Shown piece by piece: positions 11,797 through 23,508 of a stretch of DNA of 64,000 bases. Under the pieces are notes generated by a model, which saw nothing but the letters and a program-made list of their open reading frames with translations, was not told the DNA's origin and searched no databases. The position numbers were made by a program, and so were the translations under genes. The DNA comes from Calliopum simillimum (taxonomy: Eukaryota; Arthropoda; Insecta; Diptera; Lauxaniidae), in the NCBI GenBank assembly GCA_951812925.1, contig OX638371.1, positions 78,563,697 to 78,627,696 of the forward strand. The letters are read 5' to 3'. Each line of letters begins with the position of its first letter. Positions within the stretch are counted from its first letter, which is position 1.

Positions 11797-12805
11797 CACA
11801 TTGACTGCCAGACCAAATTTTGTACTGTTTCCCAGGGTGCCAAAATTTTTTTTTTTTCTATTTTCATGTTTTATATGAAATAACGGTCATTCTTAGGTGT
11901 TGAGTTGCGTTTCTACAACTTTTGGAAGTGCTAGAAAAGATTTAGTCCTGGCTATTGAATATCATAGCCACGGCACCCTATGTAAAGATAGACGTCTATC
12001 TGTTTGCCAAGTGCCGTAGCTATTATTTTCAATAGCCAGGAAGAAGAAAGAAGTGTTATAAAGTTAGCAGTACTGTATATAAATATATATGGGACGTTTC
12101 ACGTCAACCGGCCACCTCCGTCGCGAGAATTTGTGCAGACGGAAAATAAAGTTTTGAATTCCAAAATTTTCGTTTTTTTCAAAGCTTTTGAAAGCCCAGT
12201 AGCGCTTTTAAAAATTTCAATATGAAAACGTTGTAAAACGCGCCGAAAGGGGTCGTAAAATATTTTTTTTTTTAATATTTTGGCGTAAATTGCATCACCC
12301 GGGGGTTTTGGGGGTCGCTGATCACGAATCTGAAGCCAAAATTTGAGAATTCTTAAATCCAAGATGGCGAATGCACACATTGTGGGAAAGTCCTAATTTT
12401 GAGCAAGTCGAAAAAATAAAGCTAGAGTTGTTCAAATTCGTCCAAACTTACACATATAGCTTGGAAATACTTATTAAGGTATCATGCCTGCATAATTTGA
12501 GAAGCCTACCGTTATTTTTTTGACTTTTAGCTATTAGAATTTTCCCACACTGAAATAGTTTTTATTATTTCTCAAAATAAATGGCTATAAAATCTAAACA
12601 AACCAAAAACTCCTCAAACCAAGTTCACTTAGCACTAAGAGTGGTAATAAGCATTTCGTTTTGTATTGAATTTTGTTTTTAGAGGCTGTGCATTTTTTAT
12701 GACGAGGCAAAATAACAAAAAACTACTGGCTATGGAAATCCATAGCCACAAGCCTGAATGAAACTGTACTGGCTATTGAAATCAATAGCCATGGCAGCCA
12801 ATGTG
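11797..12805. mobile_element. TTAA-flanked piggyBac-type non-autonomous element
   Basis: TTAA at 11793-11796 precedes CACATTGACTGCC. GGCAGCCAATGTG at the right end is followed by TTAA at 12806-12809. TTAA target duplication with CAC-type short TIRs is the hallmark of piggyBac-superfamily elements. Near the ends lie repeated hairpins of the type GGCTATTGAAATCAATAGCC (near 11948, 12018, 12726 and 12769). The 1009-bp body has no recognisable transposase; short open frames in it look fortuitous. Confidence 0.78.
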
Positions 12806-12809
12806 TTAA

Positions 12810-14090
12810 AATTTGAAAAAAAGAAAAATAAAACAGAAAAATGTACATGTCACGGCTAAGACACTGAAAAAAGTTACATCGTGAAACTTGTTTAAAATAA
12901 AAATCCAATCGTTAGGGAACTTAAAAAGTGGGTGTACATTTTACTTACAAAACCGTTCTGCAAAAAGTGAAAAGGATAAGACAAAAGGATGTTATACTCC
13001 CAAAAACTACTATATAAAAACAATTTGAACACTACATCTCTGCACCTAAAGCAGCTACCATTAGATAAGTTGGTACATTGCATTGCCCAACTTTTGTCCA
13101 GACACAAGACATTGATAGTATCCTATTTCAAATCATCGTGCCAACCACAGAGATGGGCTAAACAATAATTTCCGGGCAGCTAGTAAATCAAATGATTTCA
13201 AAGAAATCTAAATTACATAGTTCAGAATTGTATGTACAGATAGCTCTTTACTCAATTAATTTTAAAAACAAAACATTTGCTTTCAGTATGATTTGACTGT
13301 ACGCCTGCTCCATGCTCTCTCGTGATGCCCAACTATTTTGCACCCATTCTCGTATTAAGTTGTTTTTACTTTTAAGTATATAATAACTCCGTAGAACGAT
13401 TCGGGGCCTATAAATCTATTGACTAAGCAATCTGGCCTTTTATTCTTTTTATATCTTTTGTGTCCTAGTATTCAGATTAAAATTACATCGTTCTCCCTAA
13501 ATAAGTTCAAAACACGCCCAGACAAGCTTTGAGTATCTTAGAGACAGCATTAAAGATTTTAAAGTCTGTTGAATGTCAAAGAAAATTCATATTATAAATT
13601 CTACGTGAGAACGAATGAAAGGTAGTCAGTCCTATGTGTTCTCTAAAACATTTTTCGAAAGATTACAGTTTTGAAAATTTCTGACTTTTTCAAGAATTTT
13701 TTTATTGATTTACAAGACAATGAGATAGAATTTACGGCTTTTGTAACCTTTTGAAATACTGGATATTCTTAATTGTTATAATGGGTTTCAAAGACCGAAA
13801 TGTTGAGCATTTTTCCGAACTCTTAAATACGAAAATCTCAACATTGTTATGACATGGCCCACATGTCAAGAAAATCCGTTTCTTGTAAAATAAAAAAATA
13901 CGTGTCTACTCAAATCAATTAAAGTGCTATGCTAAAATTTTTTGACGCGATCGGTGATGATCGACCTGGAAATTGGTTCATTCTCACGTAGAATCTGTTA
14001 CATGCACATTTTTATTAAGAGTGTACGAATCACCGAATTTTTATTTCTTTGGAAAGTTTTTAAATGTGTGACAATTTGTATTTTTTATTT
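12810..14090. other. Non-coding DNA, nothing recognised
   Basis: Only short, poorly supported frames, with no motifs in translation and no paired repeats. Probably intron or intergenic sequence. Confidence 0.5.
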
Positions 14091-14094
14091 TATA

Positions 14095-14964
14095 GGGTAG
14101 AACGGGGTTAAATCGCCACGGGGTTAAACAACCAATTGCCTCTAATTTTTTTTAATAAAGTCGAATCGAACGGCCGTTGGTACAGTAGATAGTGATCGAT
14201 ACAACAAAACTTTGGCAAAAGGTTCCACTACCGCACGTGTGCTATAACCTGAGTACTGACGAAAGAAAGATTTGACGAGTCCTCCCCGCAATATTTTCAG
14301 TCGACAAAAGTTCAAAATTCCACAAATCAGTGAAGTGCAAAAAGAAAGGTTAGTGTTTTCTAAGAGCAGAATTACATGCTAATCCAAATCTGTAATTGGT
14401 TTTACAGAATTTAAATTTGGTAAAAAGTTATTCGCCTTAAAATAAACAAAAGCAAGTGGGGTTAAATAACCAGAAGGAGAAACAGGCATTGGCGACCACG
14501 GTAAGGTCGGAAAAAAAGATTCTAAAGAAATTTTCTGAGCAAAACCCAAGACACGGCAGCCAAAAACAATACTCGTCGCTCCAAAAGAGGTCGTCCAAGA
14601 AATGTAGTATACGTTGAAAAAAGTGACGCCAGCGATTAATGAAACTCAAGAGAAACTTTTCAAGTTAATTTTGTTCTTTTGTAACGTTTTGTAAAATTCT
14701 GATAAAATAAAAACCCTTTAAATAACAATGTTGGTTACTTTTATGATAAAAAGAAAGTTTGGTTATTTCACCCCACCATTTCACACTTTTTGTTCAAATA
14801 CAAATACCGAATAAACAATGCGAGTTTGAAAAAAAATGTTCGTATGAATTTTGTAACAAAGGGTTCAACGAACCAGGAACAGTTGAAATTTTCAAATTAT
14901 TATCATAAACAAAGTTTTTACAGAGTGCCAAACACAAAAGTGGTTGTTTAACCCCGTTCCACCC
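14095..14964. mobile_element. Pogo-like TIR element (non-autonomous)
   Basis: The ends read GGGTAGAACGGGGTTAAA and, inverted, GGGTGGAACGGGGTTAAA, each next to TA. The motif GGGGTTAAATAACC recurs internally (14458). A transposase C-terminus is encoded at 14562-14639. The 870-bp length, TA duplication and TIR/tail architecture match the elements at 2129 and 57362. Confidence 0.75.
14562..14639 (+). pseudogene. C-terminal tail of a pogo-like transposase
   Basis: The frame reads KNNTRRSKRGRPRNVVYVEK then SDASD and two stops. A KRGRP (AT-hook-like) basic motif and an acidic end are common near the C-terminus of DDE_1-type transposases. Nothing upstream within the TIRs reads as a catalytic core, so this is a remnant of the internally deleted element 14095-14964. 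Confidence 0.5.
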
Positions 14965-15319
14965 TACTATTTTTCTTAATTTATCGCAACACATTCTCCT
15001 GTCAATTACTTACATACGTATCCGTACTTTTTAAGCTCTACGCCAACAATTGGGAGAAAAAATAACATCGTAGGTGCTGTCATATTATTTTCCATTTCCT
15101 CCATCATGTATATATGTTATTTCGTTGTTTCATCTGTATTCAAATGACACTCAAAGATATGATTTGTTTCATTTAATGCCCAGTGATAATCTATTTGCTG
15201 CTAAAAATAATTTACTACAACGGAATTTTACCATAGATTAAGCTAACACTATATTTATTTCTTAGAAAATTATTCCTTTAAACCTATAGGAGAATAGATT
15301 AAAACGTTCTTTAAATGCC

Positions 15320-15900
15320 ATGAAAGATGTCACGCCCTCTTGTCTGAAAGCACTAAGATTCTGCTCAAAACTGGAATTGACTATTTTACGTATCAGTGTG
15401 AACATTGAAAAATGAATATATCTCAGTAACTAGAGTTTCAATTTGCAAAAAGTTCGTAGTTTAATAAACTTAATCCAAATACAGTATATGAGATTAGAAA
15501 ACCAATTATCACGAAATTCTGGACCCACTCCTAACATGGTTTGATTTTCTCGAATAAGGTTCTTATTATAGCATTTTTAAGGTTTTGCTTGCATGGAAGA
15601 TGCAACACTCTCTATACCTAGTTCATCGAGATTTCGTTTAAAGCTTCCCCTTATTAATTCTAGTATGTATGATTGTTTTAGTTGTGTTCTCATAAAAAAT
15701 GTTCTCAATATTGCATTTTAAATAATTTTTTTCGTTTGGGCGGTAGGCGTGTCCGTTAACCGAGTTTGGAATAAGTAGAGTACAAAATTTTATCAAATAA
15801 TCTTGCTATACTTTCCCGTAAAAAACACCGTTTCAACCGACAAACACACAGACATGGCTATATCGCCTTTGGAGGTGACGCTGACCAAAAAGATATCTGT
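15320..15900. repeat. Dispersed copy of the GGCGTGG repeat family
   Basis: CACGCCCTCTTGTCTGAAAG near 15331 and TGGGCGGTAGGCGTGTCCGT near 15737 match the arrays at 8835-10010 and 51030-51560. The right part adds ACAGACATGGCTATATCGCC, a tail seen in many fly repeats. No coding capacity. Confidence 0.6.
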
Positions 15901-16689
15901 GGACTTTTTACAAAAAAAATATTATGTTCCTTAAATAGATTTTTCTCTAACACATAAGATTTTGTTGTGTTTCGAGATAAAAGAATAACGAAAAAAATAA
16001 AACTTTTGAAATGTCAAACAGCTGTCAGTTCAAGCCCTAAATAAATACACAACAACAAAGTGACTCCTAAAATACCTTCACATTGTATATTGCTGTTATA
16101 ATTGTATTTAGTTAAAAGAAAACCACGTGGCTTCTAATTAAATTTCGATAAAATGAGAGAGCAAAAAAAATTCTCTTCAATTTGCAAGCAGTGTTGCCAG
16201 CACTTTTTTAAAAGAAAATGCTTAACGAGCAAAATGAAGTAGCCCAAAAAAAGCTTATATTATATTTTAGGTTTGTACCAAGAAATTTAAGTCTGACCCT
16301 GATTACATTGCACGTTGGAGGAGTAACAGAACCTTAAATATCTAAGGGTTATCCTAACTGTGTGCTAATATTTTTCTGTATATTTGAACGTTAGCGAGTT
16401 ATTTGTAAAAAACTTATTTTTGCGACCCTTGACCTTGAATAATTTTTTTTTTTTATTATTTTTCAATGCTAAATATAAATTATTCCAGTGAAAAATTTTC
16501 ACTTCTTAGAATAATCTTTATTTTTCATAAATTCTACCCTTGAAATTGGGATGAACAAGAGAGAAAACTGCATGGAATAGCAAACCAACAACCTTGAAAC
16601 GCATTAGTCGATCTTATGATTTCGCTTTTATATCTTATATGACATTTTTGTTCTACCTATATGTATGTAAAAGCAAACCGTTTACATTC
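15901..16689. other. Non-coding DNA, nothing recognised
   Basis: No supported gene, repeat arm or element end. Confidence 0.45.
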
Positions 16690-17564
16690 TGTATGTGCAT
16701 TAGATACTTAGTATCGATCCCCATACAAAAAAAAAAAAGATCGCCATAAGCCCCCCATTTTGGAAGCTTATCGGTTTTGATTTTTAAGGAAAAAAAAAGT
16801 TTCTTTTAACCTCTAAAAAAGGTCCTAAATAATTTTTTCGTATAGCTCCGCCATTTGACGTCAGATCATCAAGTATAGAATATCGTTGTAAATGTCTCAA
16901 TTTGAGCTATATTTCATTCATAGAAGTAATTTATTTCAAATGTTTTGTTCGACTAGTTGTACTCATTACCTCAGTTTCTACCACTCTAAGGTGCCAAGGA
17001 CACTTCATAGAACTGAAGCCTACAGAAAACCATAAAATTCATCTCTACGAAGTTTCCTCAAATTGTTGAAATTGAAGCACAAAATATGAAAAACAGGATA
17101 TTTCAAGAACAAAAATCGCCCCTAAAACTATGCAAGATTTTTTTTTATTTATTTGCATACTGTTTGAAACGTCAAAAAAAAATTGCATAGTCCTAGGGGG
17201 CGATTTTCGCTTTTGAAACATCCTGTTTTTCATATTTTGTACTGAGGCCTTAGATACCCCATTGTGCCAAACGGACTCGTTTCGGATCCGTAACGGGTTC
17301 ATATTTTCGTTCTTTTTATCCGTTACGGAATCCGTTACGTATCCGTTACTGATCCGTTTGCGGGAAGGATTCCTAAAAAAAAAACGAATCGTTTTTTCTT
17401 CTTTTATGGATCCGTTTCGAACCTGTAACGTACATCAAAAACGAATTCAAAACGGATTCGCTTTTAATAATGTTAATGCTGCTTATAAAAAAAAAAAAGA
17501 AAACAGGGTGAAGCGCTTATTTTTAATTAAAAAAAAAAAATAACAAAAAAAACAAAAAAAATTA

Positions 17565-17652
17565 CTAGCCCGGCCGGGAGTCGAACTCAGGCTCCCGGGG
17601 TATTACTTTTTCATACACGAGACGTCAGACAACTACGCTATTGACCGATATA
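17565..17652 (-). other. tRNA-like module (A and B boxes, T-run terminator), copy in A1
   Basis: On the minus strand TAGCGTAGTTGTCTGACG fits a Pol III A box and GAGTTCGACTCC fits a B box, with spacing like a tRNA gene. A T-run follows GGGCTAGTAA. A CGGGAG/CTCCCG stem surrounds the B box. It does not fold as a normal tRNA, so it is a SINE- or tRNA-derived module rather than a tRNA gene. Confidence 0.6.
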
Positions 17653-18146
17653 ATGTTTGCTTAACTGATGTAGACTTATTTGAAGTTGAGATTTAAAGTT
17701 TGTATATTAAACAAATTTCTGTTGTTTTTTTATAAGTATTCTGTGTTGTTTTTCTTCCCTTCTTTTGATAAAAAATGTTATATACTCAAATTTGGAATCA
17801 AAAACATTTTTTCAAACAGAGTTTGAAAAGTTTACAAAAAATCATACGCAATAAACCCAGTGTGCCAAACGGACTCGTTTCGGATCCGTAACGGGTTCAT
17901 ATTTTCGTTCTTTTTATCCGTTACGGAATCCGTTACGTATCCGTTACTGATCCGTTTGCGGGAAGGATTCCTAAAAAAAAAACGAATCGTTTTTTCCTCT
18001 TTTATGGATCCGTTTCGAAACTGTAACGTAAATCAAAAACGAATTCAAAACGGATTCGCTTTTAATAATGTTAATGCTACTTATAAAAAAAAAGAAAACA
18101 GGGTGAAGCGCTTATTTTTAATTAAAAATAACAAAAAAAAAAAAAA

Positions 18147-18236
18147 TTACTAGCACGGCCTGGAGTCGAACTCAGGCTCCCGGGGCATTACTCTTTCATA
18201 CACGAGACGTTAGACAACTAGGCTATTGACCGATAT
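18147..18236 (-). other. tRNA-like module, copy in A2
   Basis: Second copy of the module at 17565-17652 with a few substitutions (CGGCCTGGAGTCGAACTCAG on the plus strand). Both boxes are retained. Confidence 0.6.
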
Positions 18237-18554
18237 GATATTTACTTAACTGATGTAGAGTTATTTGATGTTGAGATTTAAAGTTTGTATATTAAACAAA
18301 TTTCTGTTGTTTTTTTATAAGTATTCTGTGTTGTTTTTCTTCCCTTCTTTTGATAAAAAATTTTATATACCCAAATTTGGAATCAAAAACATTTTTTCAA
18401 ACAGAGTTTGAAAAGTTTACAAAAAATCATACGCAATAAAATAAAAAGAAAAAGAAAAAAACAAATCAAAAATATTTTTTTTATCATAAAAATTAAATAA
18501 AGCAAATCCGTTTTGAGTTCGTATTTGAAGTATTTACGGAATCGAAACGGATTT

Positions 18555-18580
18555 GCCCAGGTTCGAATCCTACCAGAGGT
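18555..18580 (+). other. B-box-like motif in B1 (also near 19068-19093 in B2)
   Basis: GCCCAGGTTCGAATCCTACC fits the Pol III B-box consensus GGTTCGANTCC on the plus strand. It occurs at the equivalent place in both B units. I could not place a convincing A box 40-60 bp upstream. Confidence 0.45.
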
Positions 18581-19800
18581 GGATTTTTACCCTTTATTTT
18601 TCTTCCTTTTTTTTCTTTTTATTATTTTTTAATTGCTAATAGGCGCATCAAAACGGTTTTTTTCTGTAAATATACAGCATTAACATATTTAAAAGCAAAT
18701 CCGTTTTGAATTCGTTTTTACATAAGTTTCGGATTCGAAACGGGCCCGCACTGCGGAATTTAATTTTTTTTTATTCGCTAATAAGCGCTTCAAAATGTTT
18801 TTTTTTTTTTATCTAAACAAAGCGTTTTGAATTCGTTTTTGATGTACGTTACGGGTTCGAAATGGATCCGTTACCGCGGATTACGTTTTTTATACCTTTA
18901 TGAACTCGTAATGGATTCGAAACGGATCCTCATCCGTTTTTGTGCACATTGGGAAATAAAAAGAAAATAAAAAACAAATCAAAAATATTTTTTTTATCAT
19001 AAAAATTAAATAAAGCAAATCCGTTTTGAGTTCGTATTTGAAGTATTTACGGAATCGAAACGGATTTGCCCAGGTTCGAATCCTACCAGAGGTGGATTTT
19101 TACCTTTTATTTTTCTTCCTTTTTTTCCTTTTTATTATTTTTTAATTGCTAATAGGCGCATCAAAACGGTTTTTTTCTGTAAATATACAGCATTAACATA
19201 TTTAAAAGCAAATCCGTTTTGAATTCGTTTTTACATAAGTTTCGGATTCGAAACGGGCCCGCACTGCGGAATTTAATTTTTTTTTTATTCGCTAATAAGC
19301 GCTTCAAAATGTTTTTTTATTTATCCAAACAAAGCGTTTTGAATTCGTTTTTGATGTACGTTACGGGTTCGAAATGGATCCGTTACCGCGGATTACGTTT
19401 TTTATACCTTTATGAACTCGTAATGGATTCGAAACGGATCCTCATCCGTTTTTGTGCACATTGGGACGCTACAACTTTTTCAATTTCAACAATTTGAGTA
19501 AAATTTGTAGAAATGAAATTTATGATTTTTTATGGGCTTCAATTCTAGGAAGTGCCCTTAGCACCTTAGGGTGCTAGAAACTGAGATAATGAGCACAACT
19601 AGTCGAACAAAACATTCGAGATAAATTACTTCTACGAATGAAATATACCCCACATTTAGAGATTTACAACGATACACCAAACTTGATGATCAGTCGTCAA
19701 ATGGCGGAGCAATACGAAAAAATCATTTAGGAACTTATTTAGAGGTCCAAAAAAAAAAAATGTTTATAACTTCGGTTGCTGTAATTACAAAACTTTTTTT

Positions 19801-20080
19801 TTTTTGGAACACGCAAAGTTTTATCATGTTTCAAAAATGGTAAAGTTTACCTATGTGTGTTGCAAGACAAAAATTTTTAAATTCTGAGGAGGAGGAATTT
19901 AAGAAAAACCACTTCTTTTTTTGCGACTCACGGATCGTAAGTTCTCGCAATTTGTAAATACTAGCAGCCACATGCGTAAAAATTTGTTTTCGATTAAAAA
20001 AAAACAGTTGAGAGTAGTAATTGCGCTGACGGATCTCGTTTAATTATTTTGACTGAAAAACTATTATTTAAAAAAATATA
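19801..20080. other. Short non-coding stretch
   Basis: Nothing recognised between the fold-back arm and the next TIR element. Confidence 0.4.
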
Positions 20081-20082
20081 TA

Positions 20083-21071
20083 GGGGAAGAGTACCGGTTG
20101 TGGGCACCTATTTGTTTTCGACTCACAACTTTTGACCAAGTATCAATAGAAAGCTAGAGACGTTAGCTAACTACTGGTGCTGAAAGTAAATTGATTTCGT
20201 CAGTTGGAAAAATTATATAAAAAAAAGTGAAGTGATCATTTTTGAAAAAAGAAAAAAAATGTTTGGTTCGATTGTGCGCACCCTTAGAAAATCATTTAAA
20301 AATGGGAAAAACTTAAGTTAAACGCAATCAAATGGAGAAAAAAGCAAAATTAATTGATTTTGGAAACATTGACTCACAAAAATTCAACAAATTCTGCTCA
20401 ACGGCTTCAAGAAGATGAGCGTCACTGATCGAATGGCATCACGCCTGTTGCCCTGAAACCAGACTTGATTATCTTCGGTGTCAATGCCAGATCAATTGTT
20501 TTGCAGACTAAGTCGGCTTGGTGACGTAATTTCTAGCCCTTGTTGACATTGCTCTTCAGCCAAGCATGCATTTTTTATAACAATCCATACCCACCATCTG
20601 CTCCTCGGTCCACTTGTCTGCTTAAAAATGCATAAGAACACCATTTGAATTAGTAATGTTGGCATCCACGACGATATTTCAGTAAAACGCACGCTTTGAC
20701 TTTGACAGCTACTTACTTTGAAAAACACATTGTGTTGTGTGAGCATTTTGGTTGCATTCGGTTTTGAATCACAATATATAATAAATTTACTGCATAAATA
20801 TAGATTGCATTCAGCTTTCCGATTGATTCAATTCGATTTATCGCACTTGGAAAATGATTGAAAAAAATTTTTGTGTTGACTTTCACTTATTTAAAAATTA
20901 TTTTCTTCTCAGCACAAAGCAAGTGTGTCTCTTTGCTCCGATAAACGCACAAAAACTTCGTGCTGTCATAACACGCGCTTAACATTTGTCAGAACAGCCG
21001 CATTTGTTTTCTGTCAAAAGTTTCGGGAGTGTGCCCACACCCGAACCATGCCCGCAGGCGGAACCCTTCCC
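20083..21071. mobile_element. Pogo-like TIR element, decayed
   Basis: The left end, GGGGAAGAGTACCGGTTGTG after TA, matches the inverted right end (GGGAAGGGTTCC, then GCGGGCA and TGTGGGCAC motifs) imperfectly. Its minus strand contains a transposase fragment at 20405-20600. The TIRs are weaker than in the other pogo-like elements, so exact ends are uncertain. Confidence 0.55.
20405..20600 (-). pseudogene. Pogo-like (DDE_1) transposase fragment
   Basis: On the minus strand the frames read NAWLKSNVNKG, then IDLALTPKIIKSGFRATGVM followed by PFD. The string SGFRATGxxPF is a conserved landmark just after the DDE domain of pogo/jerky-type transposases, usually preceded by a helix with a pattern like the one here. 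Stops flank and interrupt the frame, and the catalytic acids are not visible. The fragment lies in the element at 20083-21071 and fixes that element's family. Confidence 0.65.
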
Positions 21072-22260
21072 ATATATAAATTGCTAAGAAAAGTTCAGAG
21101 ACAAAACTTAATATACATCGAATAAATGCAATGTAAAAGAAAACCGAAAAACGTTTCTATAGGGGCGGTGGCGCTCTCTAATTACTTTCGCGCTCTTCTG
21201 TTTTGCGCTTAAAAAAAGTCAGTTTTCGTATTTATTTTGATGTCAATTTCACTGGAAATTGCAACAACAACAACAAAATTAAACAATTTACTAATGAAAC
21301 AGTCGAATATTCAAACTCACGTTGTTTCACAAATCCAATAGAGATCAGAAATTTTTGAGTTTCATTTCGATTTATGCACTGCGCTGCAATTTTAAAAGTG
21401 CAAATTTGTTGAAAATGTTTACGTTTTATTTGCTATATTCTGCGCTGCTCTAAAGACTGTGGTCTCTTTCTAGTTTTTTATTTTTTGTTGTTGTTTTTTG
21501 AATTTTTTGCACATTTCCTAAGTTCATGTTTGCTCATTCAATTTACCCATACATGCAACATTTGCTCATATGACATAATATTTGTTTTTGCAATTTCTTG
21601 GGTTTTTTTTCGAAGGGTTGTTGACGAAGCAGAGCATTCATTTAAATTTTAAAAATTCTCGAGAGAGCAAACGTTAGCAAAAAACTTGCAACACTTTTTT
21701 GTTTATTTTTTCAATGTTACCCTCTTTAAATTTGAATTTGTTTAGATTAAAACGTCGCACTACAAATTTCTTGATGGCAGGTTTTGCTCTTCGCTTGATA
21801 ATTCGTCTTTGTCATTATGCGACATTTTTCACTATCATATCAAATTTGATATACCCGCTGATAAAGAGTAACTGCTATCAGCAACCAACAACAAAAACAA
21901 ATATTTTAATTGTTTAAATTCGGAATTTGATATTCAATTGCTTATCATTTTGAGTTACACGTTTCCTTTTTTTGCATTAAACATAATGAAAATATATGCA
22001 AGTAACTAGACGAGATGCTTTTTTTGGCCGAATATTAATTAGGGTACCCGCAGACTGACCGATCCATGTTGTTTTTTATTTACAGCTGTTTTATTTGATG
22101 CATTTCATATCTTTTCGGCTTAAAATTTTCAAGTTTGGGAATGGCATCGAAAAAAGCAGAAACATAAACTCCAAAAATTATAGAAAAAAGTTAAACACTT
22201 TTTTTTAGTTTTGCAAGACAGTAAATAAAGCTAAAAACTATATAAAAGCACCAAAAATGT
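21072..22260. other. Non-coding DNA
   Basis: No gene found. The patch 21120-21470, with GGGGCGGTGGCGCTCTCT and TTTCGCGCTCTTCTGTTTTG, is less AT-rich and may be unique host DNA. No promoter or exon could be assigned. Confidence 0.4.
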
Positions 22261-22262
22261 TA

Positions 22263-23004
22263 TATGGGCTGCTATATATATAACTGGCCTAGGCAACACT
22301 AATGTCAATAGCTGAAATCTGGCAACACCATAATAAAGTTTGACATTTTTTAGCATAAACGTACTCACAACGTTTTGACGTACGACCATCATTTGTGTTG
22401 TTCACAGTGACTTGAAAAAATCAATTTGGCAAAAAAATGGAATTAACTCGTGAACATTTTCGTGCGATCATTTTTCACAACTTTCGACGTGGATTATCAC
22501 GACAAGAGTACATCGTTGAACCTTAATCTTCGTATGGCGATGGAGCGCCATCCTATAGCACTGTGAAAAACTGGTTTAATGAATTCAATCGTGGCTGACG
22601 CTCGCTCAAAGACGAATTTCGTGAAGGTCGTCCAAAAACGGCCGTTGTGCCAGAGAACATTGATGCCGTGCGTGAACTGATAATGCAAGATCGTCATGTG
22701 ACATATTGTGAGATAGAGGCATCCTTGGGCATTAGTTCCACTCCAATACATTCGATTTTACATGAACACTTAGTTGTTAAAAACGTTTGTTCTCGTTGGA
22801 AACCCCATAATTTATCAATCGCTTAAATTATCAATGGAAAAATTAATTTTCTTAACTCACTGTAAACAAAACAAATAGCACTTGCACATCAAAACGTTGT
22901 GAGTACGTTAATGCTAAAAAATGTCAGACTTTATTATGGTATTGCCAGATTTTAGCTATTGACATTAGTGTTGCCTAGGCCAGTTATGTATGGAGCAGCC
23001 TACG
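22263..23004 (+). mobile_element. mariner deletion derivative with two 5'-type ends (palindromic)
   Basis: TA flanks both ends. The left end runs TATGGGCTGCTATATATATA, ACTGGCCTAGGCAACACTAA and on to the start codon. The right end is an inverted copy of this same 5' region for about 175 bp, through the TTTACAGTGA block next to the ATG. The full-size relative at 33116 has a different 3' sequence beyond its first ~27 bases. The catalytic part of the transposase and the normal 3' end are missing; the remaining coding part is at 22437-22826. Confidence 0.85.
22437..22826 (+). pseudogene. mariner transposase, N-terminal DNA-binding part only
   Basis: The frame starts MELTREHFRAIIFHNFRRGL and continues through a helix-turn-helix region (SYSTVKNWFNEFNRG), the linker REGRPKTAVVPENI and the second helix-turn-helix (EIEASLGISSTPIHSILHEH) to SRWKPHNLSIA and a stop. 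Two in-frame stops (after IVEP and after NRG) inactivate it. No catalytic motif (TGDESW, HHDNASSH or SPDLAPND) remains, so it retains only the binding domain. It is close to the transposase at 33181-34234, which does keep all three motifs. Confidence 0.9.
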
Positions 23005-23508
23005 TAAAAGGGTTGAAAGTATATCTGAATAAACGGAAATTATCGAAAATGGTTGCAAAATTTTAGAAAATCATCAGAAATATCAAGTTATCGAAGAAAT
23101 ATGCTAAGGACTCGTCTAGAAAAACTTGAAACTTTCGTTTCTTAAGATTATGATTTACCTGAAGATTGTGAAGGTCGGAATATGGGTGCTAGTTTTTCTA
23201 TATAGGTAACATCACGATTAAAAAAATATATAACACTTGATGATAGCGCTTTAAAAAAAAAAAGGTGCCTAGCAATCAATAAAAAGTTCGAAAACTGATT
23301 TTGTCCACTTTCTTGAAAAAACTGGATTAAAAATTTTTAGTTATAGCTCAAAAAACACGTACATCAAAAAGCACTGCCACTGTTATTTTGAATCATAGAA
23401 AGGGTCTACTTATCGTACTAAAAACTATCTCAAATAGGAAGTCTAGCACAGTTGGTCAAAAAACCGAAGCAACTCTTTGAGCAGAATTCCGACACTTCAA
23501 TGCGATAT

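Larger units (their letters stand above)
17258..19465. mobile_element. Nested element: two A units (598 bp) then two B units (about 512 bp)
   Basis: A1 17258-17855, A2 17856-18440, B1 18441-18953 and B2 18954-19465. A begins CCCATTGTGCCAAACGGA; B ends with the approximate inverse, TTTTTGTGCACATTGGG. A and B also share inverted GGATCCGTTTCGAA, GTAACGGATCC and AAACGAATTCAAAACG blocks. The whole is therefore one fold-back element whose two halves have each been tandemly duplicated. Copies within each pair are nearly identical, so the duplications are recent. The open frames at 17262 and 17860 are repeat text, not genes. Confidence 0.85.
16690..19800. mobile_element. Fold-back element carrying a nested A-A-B-B repeat element
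   Basis: The outer left arm (about 16800-17075, with CTCCGCCATTTGACGTCAGA and TTTTGTTCGACTAGTTGT) recurs inverted at about 19485-19760. A further hairpin (17079-17242, from AAAATATGAAAAACAGGAT to its complement) sits next to the left arm. The insertion 17258-19465 separates the two arms. A solo copy of the same family lies at 54895-55490. The terminal patch with TGTGCATTAGATA (16695) reappears inverted at 55480, marking a probable true end. Confidence 0.78.

Noticed and set aside
17262..18153. Two near-identical 93-97 residue open frames
   Set aside because: They lie in the tandem A units and translate repeat text; frame and stop positions follow the repeat, with no domain or codon bias.
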